Shown here one piece after another: positions 40,166 to 48,906 of a stretch of 64,000 nt of DNA (positions are counted from its first letter, which is position 1; every line of letters starts with the position of its first letter). The position numbers and the translations under genes are program-made. The notes beneath the pieces were generated by a model, which saw nothing but the letters and a program-made list of their open reading frames with translations, ran no database searches and was not told where the DNA came from. The DNA comes from DATDFB01 sp035276475 (GTDB taxonomy: Bacteria; Acidobacteriota; Thermoanaerobaculia; Gp7-AA8), in NCBI GenBank assembly GCA_035276475.1, contig DATELQ010000117.1:14175-78174 (forward strand), in the 5' to 3' direction.

Positions 40166-40269
40166 GTTCCGCCGAATAACTTATCGTCCAACCATGACCT
40201 CGGCTAGCACGGCTATCCCTCTCCGCCGGCGTACTCCGGGGAAACTGCATCGCACCTAAGGAGCCTCGC
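40166..40269 (+). promoter_or_regulatory. Upstream leader of the metalloprotease gene
   Basis: These 104 bp between the HAD gene and the protease gene hold the ribosome-binding site AAGGAG (40257-40262) for the TTG start. No T-run terminator for the HAD gene was recognised, and no riboswitch type could be matched with confidence. The leader may carry a promoter for the protease, but no clear sigma-70 pair is visible. Confidence 0.35.
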
Positions 40270-43200
40270 TTGAAGCACTCAAGGGTGTACTGGTCTACGT
40301 GTGTCCTGATGATGGCCGCCGCTGTCGCGCAGGCGACGACGATCATCCTTCCGACCGATGAGCAGCTCGTGGCGAAGTCGCCGATCATCGTCGAGGCGAC
40401 CGTCGTCAACTCCGCCGCCGTCGACCGCGGCAACAGGATCTGGACCGAGACGACGCTCGCGGTCACGCGCGCGCTCAAGGGCAACGTCGCGGGCAACATC
40501 GTTGTCGGCGAAGTCGGCGGCATCCTCGGCAACAAGATCACCAAGATCTTCGGCGCGCCGGAGTACGTCGCGGGCGAGCACGTCCTCGCCTTCCTCGTGA
40601 AAACGCCGCGCGGCGACTACCAGACCGTCGACCTGTACGTCGGCAAGTTCGCGGAGCAGGAGACGCTCGCGGGCGAGCGCCTCTGGGTGCGCCACGACGA
40701 GACTGCCGATGCTGCGCTCCGCAATGCCGACTTCCAGCCCGTTCGCGCGCGCAACGTCCAGCGCCGCGCCGACGGCTTCGAGCGCTTCATCGCCGCGCGC
40801 GTGGCCGGCAAGACCGCGGCGCAGAACTACGGCGTCGAGAACCCCGTCACCGTCGCGCCGCGGCAGCACGCCGCGGATCGCTTCAACATCGAATCGAACT
40901 TCACCCTCATCTCCGACCCGACCGTCTATCGCTGGTTCGCGTTCCAGAACGGGCAGACGGTGAAGTGGTTCAGCTCCGGCACGCAGACCGGCTACACCGG
41001 CGGCGGCGTGAACGAGATCAGCACGGCGATGAATGCGTGGAACGGCTACAGCTCGGCGCTGATCCGCTACAGCTACTCCGGGGTGGAGAGCGGTACGCCG
41101 AAGCCGATCGACCAGAACAACGGCGTGAACGAGATCCTCTTCAGCGATCCGTTCCAGGAGATCTCGGGGACGTTCTCGGGCTCCGGCGTCGTCGGCGTGG
41201 GCGGCTTCAACGGGATCTCCGGCTCGAGCAGCTGGACCGGGCCGTTCGACGCCGACGGGCAGCACCGCGCCATCAACTACACCGCGTACAACATCACCGA
41301 GGCGGGGCTGACGATTCAGGATGGGGTGAGCCCGTCGACCGGCGTGCCGAGCACCGAGCTCGCCGAGATCGTCTCGCACGAGTTCGGCCACACCCTCGGG
41401 TTCGGCCACAGCACGGACAACACCGCGCTCATGTACCCGACCGTCACCGGCCGCGGCCCGTCGCTGCGGACAGACGATCAGAACGCCGCGCGCTGGCTCT
41501 ATCCGAACGGCAGCGCCCCTCCGCCTCCTCCGGCGACCGTGCCGGCCGCGCCGACCGGACTCACCGCGACACCGAGCGGCACGAACGTGGCGCTGGCGTG
41601 GACCGACAACGCCACGAACGAGACCGGCGAGACGGTGTACTACGCCGTCGGCAACGGCAGCTTCACGAAAGTGACGGACCTCGCCGCGAACCTGCGCAGC
41701 GCCACGCTCACCGGCTTTCCGCCGGGGACCTACCGCTTCTACGTCACGGCCTCGAACTCGGCGGGCGAGTCGCAGCCGTCGAACACCGCCTCGGCGACGA
41801 TCTCGTCGTCGACGCTGACGGCGTCGTTCTCGGTCTCGCCGTCGAGCGGCTTCGCCAACAGCACCGTCTTCACCTTCGCCGACCAGTCGACCGGCACCGT
41901 CACCGCGCGCTCGTGGAGCTTCGGCGACGGCGGCACGTCGACGGTTTCGGCGCCGACGCACGTCTACGCGACGCCGGGGCAGTACACCGTCACGCTTACG
42001 GTGAGCAATAGCGGCGCGTCGTCGCAGTCGTCGCGCGTCGTCAGCATCTCGCAGGCGCTGGCGGCGAGCTTTACCTTCTCGCCGGCGAATCCGACGGCGG
42101 GGCAGTCGGTCCAGTTCACCGATCAGTCGGCGGGCAGCGTGGCCACGTGGTCGTGGGATTTCGGCGACGGCACGGGCTCGTCCGCGCAAAACCCGGTGAA
42201 GGTCTACGGCAGCGCCGGTGCGTACATCGTCCGCCTGACCATCGGCAGCGGCGGCAGCTCGTCGACGACGACGCGCAACGTGGCGGTGACGGCGCCGGCG
42301 CCGGTGACGCCGCCGGTGAGCGCGGCGTTCGACTTCGTGCCGCCGTCGCCGCAGGTCGGCGACATGGTGATCTTCTTCGACCGCTCCACAGGCTCGCCGG
42401 CGACGTGGTTCTGGAACTTCGGCGACGGCAGCAGCTCCTCGATGCAGAATCCGACGCACGCCTACGCGCTGCCGGGCACGTACACCGTGACGCTGGCGGC
42501 GTACAACGCCGTGTCGTCGAGCCTCTCGACGCACCAGCTCACGGTCGCGCAGCCGGCGCCGTTCCGCTCGCTCGTCTCCGCCGCGGCGCAGACGAACGGC
42601 GCGGGCGGCTCGGTGTGGCGCACGGAGCTGACGCTCTTCAACGCCGGCAACGAGCCGGCCTACGGGCAGTTCATCTTCCTCCCGAGCGCCGGCGGCAGCG
42701 TGCAGACGCGGCAGCTCTACCTCGTCGGGAAGCAGTCGCTGACGTACGCGAATGCGCTGCAGGAGCTCTTCGGCATGTCGAGCGGCACCGGTGCGCTGGC
42801 GATCGAGGCGCAGAGCGCGACGACGACGCCGAACCTGAAGATCACCAGCCGCACGTTCACGACCGGCAGCAGCGGGACGTACGGGCAGGCGGTGCCGCAG
42901 GTGAGCGACAGCGCGCTGCAGCAGTCGCTGTATCTCACCGGGATGGAGTCGGACACGGCGTTCCGCACGAACATCGGCCTCGTCAACCGCAGCAACGACG
43001 GCGTCGGCGCGCAGCTGACGCTCGTCGACGCGAACGGCACCGCGCTGGCGACGTCGACGGTAGTCGTGGCCCCGAACAATTTCTCGCAGGCGGCGCTCTC
43101 GGCGTTCTTCCCGAGCGTCACCGGCAACTACGCGTCGCTCTCGATGCGCATCACCACCGGCGCGCCCGGCGCGATCAGCGCCTACGCGTCGGTCCTCGAC

Positions 43201-43923
43201 AACCGCACGCAGGACCCGGTCTACATCCAGGCCGTGCCGCTGGCTTCGGCGTCGAAGCTCGTGATCCCCGCGGTCGGCCGCCTGCCGGGCGCGAACGGGA
43301 CGTTCTGGCGCAGCGACGTGACGCTCTTCAACGCGAACGAGTTCACGCCGCAGACGGTGACGCTGCGCTACCGCGCCGCCGGCGCGGACAACCGCAACGC
43401 GCCGTCGCATCAGTACACGGTGCTGGCCGGCCGCACGATGGTGCTCGCCGACGTGCTGTCGGCGTTCGGTCTCACGAGCGGCAGCGGCGCGCTGGAGGTG
43501 ACGTGGAGCGCCGGCAGCGCCCCGGTGGTGACGAGCCGCACGTACACGACGGTGGCGGGCGGCGGAACGTTCGGGCAGTCGATCGACCCGGTGGCGGCGT
43601 TCGGGCGCGACGCGTTCGTCCCCGGCCTCCGCTCGGACTTCAATTTCCGTTCGAACGTCGGCTTCGTGAACGACAGCGACGTGACGACAGGCGTGACGGT
43701 GTCGCTCCTCGGCGCGAACGGCCAGACGCTGGCGACGGCGTTCGTGCAGCTCCCGCCGAAGTCGAACGCGCAGAGCTCCGTGGCCGCGCTGTTCCCCGAC
43801 GTCAACGTGAATTTCCTCGGTTCCTTCACGCTGCAGGCGCACGACGACAGCGGGCAGCTGTTCGCGTACGGCTCGATCGTGGATAACGGGTCGGGGGATC
43901 CGGTGTTTTTCGCAGGGCAGTGA
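40270..43923 (+). CDS. Secreted matrixin-like metalloprotease with FN3, PKD repeats and twin modules
   Basis: The 1217-residue exported protein begins at TTG 40270, six bases after AAGGAG; the signal peptide ends near AQA. A propeptide-like region leads to a zinc peptidase of the matrixin type: HEFGHTLGFGH (370-380), where H370, E371, H374 and H380 are the zinc and base residues, and a Met-turn at M388 (ALMYP). An FN3-like domain follows (~415-505), then three PKD repeats (~510-765), with WSFGDGG, WDFGDGT and WNFGDGS turns. The end is a pair of the ~230-residue modules (767-992 and 993-1217), WRTELTLFNAGN..SRTF..FRTNIGLVN..SVLDNRTQDPVYI and WRSDVTLFNAN..SRTYTT..FRSNVGFVN..SIVDNGSGDPVFF. It ends four bases before repeat element 4. 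The protease and surface modules suggest an extracellular, cell-attached enzyme. Confidence 0.86.
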   Translation: MKHSRVYWSTCVLMMAAAVAQATTIILPTDEQLVAKSPIIVEATVVNSAAVDRGNRIWTETTLAVTRALKGNVAGNIVVGEVGGILGNKITKIFGAPEYVAGEHVLAFLVKTPRGDYQTVDLYVGKFAEQETLAGERLWVRHDETADAALRNADFQPVRARNVQRRADGFERFIAARVAGKTAAQNYGVENPVTVAPRQHAADRFNIESNFTLISDPTVYRWFAFQNGQTVKWFSSGTQTGYTGGGVNEISTAMNAWNGYSSALIRYSYSGVESGTPKPIDQNNGVNEILFSDPFQEISGTFSGSGVVGVGGFNGISGSSSWTGPFDADGQHRAINYTAYNITEAGLTIQDGVSPSTGVPSTELAEIVSHEFGHTLGFGHSTDNTALMYPTVTGRGPSLRTDDQNAARWLYPNGSAPPPPPATVPAAPTGLTATPSGTNVALAWTDNATNETGETVYYAVGNGSFTKVTDLAANLRSATLTGFPPGTYRFYVTASNSAGESQPSNTASATISSSTLTASFSVSPSSGFANSTVFTFADQSTGTVTARSWSFGDGGTSTVSAPTHVYATPGQYTVTLTVSNSGASSQSSRVVSISQALAASFTFSPANPTAGQSVQFTDQSAGSVATWSWDFGDGTGSSAQNPVKVYGSAGAYIVRLTIGSGGSSSTTTRNVAVTAPAPVTPPVSAAFDFVPPSPQVGDMVIFFDRSTGSPATWFWNFGDGSSSSMQNPTHAYALPGTYTVTLAAYNAVSSSLSTHQLTVAQPAPFRSLVSAAAQTNGAGGSVWRTELTLFNAGNEPAYGQFIFLPSAGGSVQTRQLYLVGKQSLTYANALQELFGMSSGTGALAIEAQSATTTPNLKITSRTFTTGSSGTYGQAVPQVSDSALQQSLYLTGMESDTAFRTNIGLVNRSNDGVGAQLTLVDANGTALATSTVVVAPNNFSQAALSAFFPSVTGNYASLSMRITTGAPGAISAYASVLDNRTQDPVYIQAVPLASASKLVIPAVGRLPGANGTFWRSDVTLFNANEFTPQTVTLRYRAAGADNRNAPSHQYTVLAGRTMVLADVLSAFGLTSGSGALEVTWSAGSAPVVTSRTYTTVAGGGTFGQSIDPVAAFGRDAFVPGLRSDFNFRSNVGFVNDSDVTTGVTVSLLGANGQTLATAFVQLPPKSNAQSSVAALFPDVNVNFLGSFTLQAHDDSGQLFAYGSIVDNGSGDPVFFAGQ

Positions 43924-44054
43924 TTGTGGGTTGTTAGGTTCTTAGGTTCTTAGGTTCTTGGTTGTTAGTTCTTGGTTCTTAGTTCAAGAACCTAACAACG
44001 TAAGAACCTAAGAACCCTTTACAAACCAAGAACCAACAACTAAGAACCAAGAAC
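43924..44054. repeat. Heptanucleotide-repeat palindrome, element 4
   Basis: The left arm (about 43931-43985) is a chain of heptads and octads of the kind TTGTTAG, GTTCTTAG, TTCTTGG, TTCTTAG. The right arm (about 43986-44054) carries the complements, ending in AAGAACCAAGAAC, with a loop-like gap of ccctttacaaacc. It fills the whole space between the protease stop (43923) and the MFS start (44055). The unit differs from elements 1-3, but the heptad period, the hairpin form and the location right after a stop codon are the same. Confidence 0.85.
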
Positions 44055-45245
44055 TTGTTCGAAGCCTTTTCCGAGCGCGATTACCGTCGCTTCTGGATCG
44101 CCCAATTCATCTCGAACCTCGGTTCGTGGATGCAGGTCGTGGCCCAGGGGTGGCTCGTCTATCGCCTCACCGAGTCGCCCTTCCTTCTCGGTTTCGTCGG
44201 CTTCTCCAACTCCATCCCGACGCTCTTTCTGATGCTGCCGGGCGGCGTGATCGCCGATCACTTCGACCGGCGCCGCGTCGTCGCGGCGTCGCAGTGGGCG
44301 CAGGCGCTGTCGGCGCTCTTCCTCGCGGTGGCCATCTACACGCACCAGATCAGCGTCTGGCAGATCGTCGCGGCGTCGTTCGCCGTCGGCGTGGCCATCT
44401 CGTTCTCCGCGCCGGCGTGGCAGGCCATGGTCGTCGACCTCCTCGACGACCGGGAGCGGCTGCCGAACGCCATCGCCATGAACTCGATGCAGTTCAACCT
44501 CTCGCGCGCGCTCGGGCCGCTCGTCGCGGGCGTGACGCTGGCGGCGTGGGGAACGTTCTGGTGCTTCCTCTTCAACGCCGTTTCGTTCCTGCCGCTGATC
44601 TTCATCCTCGGCCGGATCAAGAAGCGCCAGCAGCCGGCCGCCGGCAGCGGCGCGATCCTGACGCGCCTCGGCGAAGGCCTCCGCTACGTCCGCACGCAGC
44701 GCGTCGTCGTCGTGGTTCTCAGCGTCGTCGCCGCGGCGAGTCTCTTCGGCTACGCCTATGTCGCGCTCATGCCGATGGTGGCGCGCGCGCTCTACGGCCA
44801 CAACGACGCGCACGGCCTGGCGGTGCTGATGGGCGGGATCGGCGCGGGGGCGCTCTGCGGATCGCTCGCGGTGGCGTTCCGGACGCCGCCGCCGAGGGTG
44901 ATGCTGCGGCGGATCGTGGCCGGCACGGCGGCGCTGGCGATCGGCCTCATCGTCGTCGGCTTCGTCCGCGTCGACGCGCTCGTCATCGCCCTCCTCTTCG
45001 TCTGCGGCGGCAGCGGCGTCTACGCCGTCGCGCTCTGCAATACCTCGATCCAGCAGAGCATCCCCGACGCCATGCGCGGGCGCGTGCTCAGCCTCTACAC
45101 GTTCGCGTTCTTCGCCTTCGCGCCGTTCGGAAACCTCATCGGCGGGATCATGGCCGAGCGCTGGGGCTACGCTGCCACGTTCGCTGCCCTCGGCGGCGCG
45201 CTCTTCGTGTCGGCCGGCGCCGCGGCCGCGGCGCTACGCGAGTGA
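44055..45245 (+). CDS. MFS transporter, EntS/MFS_3-type
   Basis: The 396-residue protein has about 12 hydrophobic spans, opening with RDYRRFWIAQFISNLGSWMQVVAQGWLVYRLT, characteristic of the MFS_3 family (enterobactin exporter EntS and relatives). The inter-helix loop has the family motif GGVIADHFDRRRVV, and a second copy ends with RVLSLYTFAFFAFAPFGNL. The substrate is unknown; relatives export siderophores or drugs. TTG at 44055 follows directly after repeat element 4, so the ribosome-binding site must lie in the repeat or be absent. The 3' end overlaps hemQ (convergent) by 12 bp. Confidence 0.85.
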   Translation: MFEAFSERDYRRFWIAQFISNLGSWMQVVAQGWLVYRLTESPFLLGFVGFSNSIPTLFLMLPGGVIADHFDRRRVVAASQWAQALSALFLAVAIYTHQISVWQIVAASFAVGVAISFSAPAWQAMVVDLLDDRERLPNAIAMNSMQFNLSRALGPLVAGVTLAAWGTFWCFLFNAVSFLPLIFILGRIKKRQQPAAGSGAILTRLGEGLRYVRTQRVVVVVLSVVAAASLFGYAYVALMPMVARALYGHNDAHGLAVLMGGIGAGALCGSLAVAFRTPPPRVMLRRIVAGTAALAIGLIVVGFVRVDALVIALLFVCGGSGVYAVALCNTSIQQSIPDAMRGRVLSLYTFAFFAFAPFGNLIGGIMAERWGYAATFAALGGALFVSAGAAAAALRE

Positions 45246-45971
45246 GTCGGCGATCTCCTCGATCGTCGTCCGCTTGCACGTGTACATCGGCGTGTCGCGC
45301 ACGGTGTACTTCGACGACTCCGTCTCGCGCAGGTCCTGCACGAGGTCGAGGAACTCCGCCGGCTGGTCGGCCTCGAAGGCGACGACGAAGTCCTGATCGT
45401 CGAGGCCGAACGAGTACGTCGTGTTGATCTTCACGCGCGGGTACTTGTGCCCGATGGCGATGTGCTCGTTCATGATGCGCTGGCGCTCGGCCATGGAGAG
45501 GAGATACCAGTCGCGCGTCTTCACGAACGGATAGACGAAGAGGTACGGCCGCTTGCCGGGGACGATGCGCAGGCGGCGCCCTTCCTGCCCTTCGTGCACG
45601 TGCTCGTCGACGTACTGCGAGTGCTTGGTCATCGACAGGTAGGAAACCGGGATGTCGAGCCAGCGGCCGAGGATCGACTTGTTGATGTCGGCGGCCATCT
45701 GCTGGAAGAGCGAGAGGTCGTAGCTGATGCGCCAGAGCATGAAGTCGGTGTTCGGCTTGAGGCCAACGGTCGAGTAGGGGAGGACCATCATGGGGCCGTG
45801 GTATTTGTTGACGATGGCCACGAGCTCACGCTTCGCCTCCTCCTTCACCTCGGCCGGCTCGCGGCGGAACGCGCGATCGGTCTTGAAGAACATGAAGTTG
45901 ACGAACTGGCGCTGGAGGGACGTTTCGCTGCTCTGAGCAGGCTTGGCCTGCGGCTCGACGGTGGCGGTCAT
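45234..45971 (-). CDS. hemQ: Chlorite dismutase-family protein, HemQ-type coproheme decarboxylase
   Basis: The 245-residue cytoplasmic protein belongs to the chlorite dismutase family (PF06778). In most non-perchlorate-reducing bacteria it is HemQ, which decarboxylates coproheme III to haem b in the coproporphyrin-dependent pathway. Motifs visible are RRLRIVPGKRPYLFVYPFVKTRDWYLLSMAERQRIMNEH (in parts), where the Tyr in YPFVKTRDWY is the active-site region and the His in MNEHIAIGHKYP the probable proximal haem ligand. The N-terminal ~18 residues are unstructured. It is convergent with the MFS gene and faces the propeller gene at 45990 upstream. The assignment to HemQ rather than true chlorite dismutase is inferred from its length and context. 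Confidence 0.85.
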   Translation of the reverse strand: MTATVEPQAKPAQSSETSLQRQFVNFMFFKTDRAFRREPAEVKEEAKRELVAIVNKYHGPMMVLPYSTVGLKPNTDFMLWRISYDLSLFQQMAADINKSILGRWLDIPVSYLSMTKHSQYVDEHVHEGQEGRRLRIVPGKRPYLFVYPFVKTRDWYLLSMAERQRIMNEHIAIGHKYPRVKINTTYSFGLDDQDFVVAFEADQPAEFLDLVQDLRETESSKYTVRDTPMYTCKRTTIEEIADSLA

Positions 45972-45989
45972 AGTGACGGAGATTTTATC

Positions 45990-48110
45990 TCAGTGCCTGG
46001 CGGCGCGCCCGTGCAGCGGCGAAGCGTCGCGGATGAAGAGGCGCGAGACGCCGCCGTAGAGCGGCTCCGTGGCGACGCGCGTGTAGGCGCCGCTGACGCG
46101 GCCGTTCGCGGCGACTAGGGCGAGCGACGGCTCGGCGTCCGTAGTCGCGGAGATCTTGAAGAACGCTCCGTGGAGCGTGACGCCGAGGGCGTCGCTTGTG
46201 GGGGAGATGAATCCGACGGCGTAGTCGGTGCCGGTCCAGATCGCGTTCTGGGCCACGCCGGCGGCGAGGTGCGTCGTCGATGGCGATGCGCCGAGCTTGC
46301 GCGCGTGCACCTCGCGCGGGCCGGCGAAGAAGCCGCGCGTCCAGGCGATGACGAAGTCGTCGCCGCCGCTCGACGCGGCGTGCGGGGCGCGGTGTGAGAC
46401 GAGATCGACGTCCGAAGTGGCGATGAGGAGCGGCTCCGAGTCCTGCAGCGTCATCGACGGCGAGATCCGCATCGCGCGGATGTTGCCGCGCGAGGCGAGG
46501 TCGGGCGGCACTTCGAAGAAGACGGGGAGCGCGATCACTTCCTCGAAGGCCACGAGCCACTGCGTGCCACTCCAGGCCACGCTCGGGTTCGTCGCCGTCA
46601 TGCTCTGCGGCGTGAGCGTCAGCGGCACGTCGAGCGGCTGCAGGGCGTGATTGAAGCGCATGGCCTGCAGGTGCCCGCCGCAGTCGCCGAAGGCGATCAT
46701 CGTGGCGAAGCGGCCGGCGGCGAGGTCGTAGGTGCAGGCGAAGTTGATGACCGCGATGCCGTCGCCGTCGAGCCGCGCGCCGTTCTCGTCGATGCGCATC
46801 AGCCAGAGCGTGTTGTTCGTCGTCTGCTGCCACGCCACGACGAAGTTCTCACCGTCGAAGACGACGTTCGCATTGCGGGCGAAGTCGGCGACGTGGATCG
46901 CGCCCGGCTGCTGCGTGCGGCCGTCCGCGTCGAGGCGCGCGGCGTAGAGCGTCGTTCCCTCCTGCCACAGCACGAGGTAGACGCGGCCGCTCCAGGCCAC
47001 GCGCGGCGCGAGCTGCTCGGCGGCGCTCTTGGAGGCGAGGAGCGGCGGCGTGTGCGCCAGCGTCACCGGCGTCACCAGTTCGGCGTAAATCTCGCGGTCG
47101 GCGAGCCACGTCAGGAGGAGCTTGTCGCCCGCCACGATCATGCGCGGCGGGGCGGCGACGTTCGTCAGCGCCGTGGGGCCGCCGCGCGTGGCGTCGCCGC
47201 TCGGATCGAGGCGCAGCGCCGAGAGCGTGTTGGCCGTGAGGTCGGCGAACGTGTAGACGTACTCGAAACCCGTCCAGACGAGCGCGTCGTAGCCGGCGTT
47301 CGCGGCGGCCGCGAGGGTGTGGCGGTCGATGAGCGCGCCATTCGCGGCGATGCGGAACGACGACGGCGGCTTGCCCGGCGCGTCGTGCAGGACGAGGAGG
47401 TATTCGCTGCCGTTCGACGCGATCGGCGGCACTTGGAAGTTCACGCCGCGCGCGATCTGCTGCAGCGGCGCAGCCGGATGGCCGAACGCGTCGAGCGCGA
47501 CGGCGTAGAAGTCGCCGGCGAGCGACGAGAAGACGGCCAGGAAGCCGTGGCCATTCGAGGCCAGGACGACGTAGGGCGGGCTGCCGTCGACGCTCGGCAG
47601 CGGCACGTCGTACTCGAGGAGCTTGCCGGTCATATCGAAGATGGCCAGGCGGCTGCCATACGACGCCACGATGCGCGTGCCGTTCGTGGTCATGGCGTAG
47701 ATCTGCGAATTCGGGAAGACCGCGTGCGGCGGCTCGACGATCGGTGCCTCTCCGTCGATGCGCGCCGACTGCAGTCCGGACGTCTTCGACCAAAAGACGA
47801 CGTAGGCGGTTCCGTTCCAGAATACCCAGGGCCCAAAGCCGGTCGCGTGACCGGAGTCATCGAGACGGATGCCGGTATCGTCGAGGACGCTGGCGTCGGA
47901 CGTGATGCGCGCCGCGTAGACCGCGCCGCGCGTGGCGTCGTTCCAAACCAGGAGCGACTCGCGTCCGCTGCTTGCAGCTGCTGCAACGCTGCGACCGCCT
48001 GGCGCAGGGCCGTAGACCGGTGGAGTGATGGGCCGCTCGGATGGAATTGCCGCTACTGCCGTGGCAGCAGACGCAAAGAGAAAGACGATGGACAGGAGCC
48101 CCTTTTTCAT
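45990..48110 (-). CDS. Secreted propeller-like protein
   Basis: The 706-residue product starts MKKGLLSIVFLFASAATAVAAIP, a signal peptide. The rest is a chain of four-stranded units with repeated Trp/Ala/Val motifs: GRESLLVWNDATRGAVYAARI, NGSEYLLVLHDAPG, SGRVYLVLWQEGTTLYAARLD, GTQWLVAFEEV, GDDFVIAWTRGFFAGPREVHARKL. Such repeats resemble beta-propeller blades without Asp boxes. The family is not recognised by name. ATG 48110 is chosen over the earlier frame, which is not conserved and contains no leader. The intergenic sequence upstream has a palindrome. Confidence 0.7.
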   Translation of the reverse strand: MKKGLLSIVFLFASAATAVAAIPSERPITPPVYGPAPGGRSVAAAASSGRESLLVWNDATRGAVYAARITSDASVLDDTGIRLDDSGHATGFGPWVFWNGTAYVVFWSKTSGLQSARIDGEAPIVEPPHAVFPNSQIYAMTTNGTRIVASYGSRLAIFDMTGKLLEYDVPLPSVDGSPPYVVLASNGHGFLAVFSSLAGDFYAVALDAFGHPAAPLQQIARGVNFQVPPIASNGSEYLLVLHDAPGKPPSSFRIAANGALIDRHTLAAAANAGYDALVWTGFEYVYTFADLTANTLSALRLDPSGDATRGGPTALTNVAAPPRMIVAGDKLLLTWLADREIYAELVTPVTLAHTPPLLASKSAAEQLAPRVAWSGRVYLVLWQEGTTLYAARLDADGRTQQPGAIHVADFARNANVVFDGENFVVAWQQTTNNTLWLMRIDENGARLDGDGIAVINFACTYDLAAGRFATMIAFGDCGGHLQAMRFNHALQPLDVPLTLTPQSMTATNPSVAWSGTQWLVAFEEVIALPVFFEVPPDLASRGNIRAMRISPSMTLQDSEPLLIATSDVDLVSHRAPHAASSGGDDFVIAWTRGFFAGPREVHARKLGASPSTTHLAAGVAQNAIWTGTDYAVGFISPTSDALGVTLHGAFFKISATTDAEPSLALVAANGRVSGAYTRVATEPLYGGVSRLFIRDASPLHGRAARH

Positions 48111-48321
48111 GCCGCGATACGTACGGAACGCACGCGCCGGCGGTCTATTTTCAAAGTGCCCTGTTGAAAGTGAAAACGAACTTGTGCACCTGCACAAAGG
48201 GCGCTGCTATGGATGAGTCTATTTTGGCTTAAGCGGAGCGAGATCAGAGGGTTAGGTCCTCTTGCTCACAGATTTGTGCAAATTGGTGAAATCGCCATTC
48301 GGGCGCGGTTTTCTGCGATTT
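48111..48321. promoter_or_regulatory. Intergenic region with perfect palindrome
   Basis: This 211-bp gap between the propeller gene (minus, start 48110) and the tsaC gene (minus, stop 48322) is AT-richer than its surroundings. It holds TTGTGCA-CC-TGCACAA (48182-48197), a perfect inverted repeat with 7-bp arms and a 2-bp centre, and a related half-palindrome TTTGTGCAAAT near 48273. These are operator-like and 72 bp upstream of the propeller gene. No ribosome-binding site or terminator of note was seen elsewhere in the gap. Confidence 0.4.
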
Positions 48322-48906
48322 TCACAGCGATTTCCGCAGCGTTTTCCGCAAATTCTGTGTAAAGACAAAATCGCCTTCTCTCGTGATCTTCGGCGTTGCG
48401 CCGGTAAAGTCCACGATGGCAGAAGGTTTCGCTTCGCGGCGCCCCAGGTCGAGAACGCCGTCGATCGAGCTTTGCAAGTCGCGCGCTAGCTCAGAAGGCG
48501 ACGTTATTGTCGGTTCGCCGCTTCGATTTGCGCTCGTCGACGCCAGCGGCCCGGTGATCTCCAAGAGCGTCCGCAGCCAGTCGAGATCCGGCACCCGCGC
48601 CGCGATGGTGACGTCGCCGCGGCGCAGAATCGCGGTCATCGGCGCCGGCCAGATGTCGTGAATCACGTCCGGAACGGCGGCGCCGAGGGCTTCGACGTCG
48701 TCGATCGAGGCGGCGATCACGATGAACGGCTTCTCCGCGGCGCGCCCTTTGATCTCCGCGATGCGGTTGACGGCGCGCTGGTTGTTCGCGGAGGCGTGCA
48801 GGCCGTAGACAGTGTCGGTCGGCAGCGCGACGATCCCCCCGCGCGCCAACACCTCGGCGATCTCGTGCAGCGTCAGGTCGTCGGTCGATTTCCACTTCTT
48901 CATCAT
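48322..48906 (-). CDS. tsaC: Threonylcarbamoyl-AMP synthase (TsaC/Sua5/YrdC)
   Basis: The 194-residue protein makes the threonylcarbamoyl adenylate that TsaD uses to modify A37 of ANN-decoding tRNAs. The YrdC fold is marked by GGIVALPTDTVYGLHASA, then IKGRAAEKPFIVI (the KxR..K basic pair), PAPMTAILRR, IAARVPDLDWLRTLLEITGPLASTSANRSG (the SxxS/T-A-N-x-S-G motif) and IVDFTG. ATG 48906 overlaps the recN stop as ATGA. It is a solo TsaC without the C-terminal Sua5 extension. Confidence 0.9.
   Translation of the reverse strand: MMKKWKSTDDLTLHEIAEVLARGGIVALPTDTVYGLHASANNQRAVNRIAEIKGRAAEKPFIVIAASIDDVEALGAAVPDVIHDIWPAPMTAILRRGDVTIAARVPDLDWLRTLLEITGPLASTSANRSGEPTITSPSELARDLQSSIDGVLDLGRREAKPSAIVDFTGATPKITREGDFVFTQNLRKTLRKSL

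Noticed and set aside
40166..40269. Cyclic-di-GMP or other riboswitch before the metalloprotease
   Set aside because: Only a CTAAGG-like fragment is reminiscent; the conserved GEMM segments and pairing could not be matched.
40279..43842. A 1187-residue minus-strand frame opposite the metalloprotease
   Set aside because: Same cause: Arg/Ala/Val-rich shadow without motifs, against a protein with a readable zinc site and PKD domains.
7256..44054. CRISPR array as explanation of the heptad repeats
   Set aside because: Units are 7 bp, arranged as inverted arms without unique spacers of constant length, and no cas gene is present.
45234..45971. True chlorite dismutase
   Set aside because: Length and motif order fit the HemQ branch, and no perchlorate-reduction genes are near.
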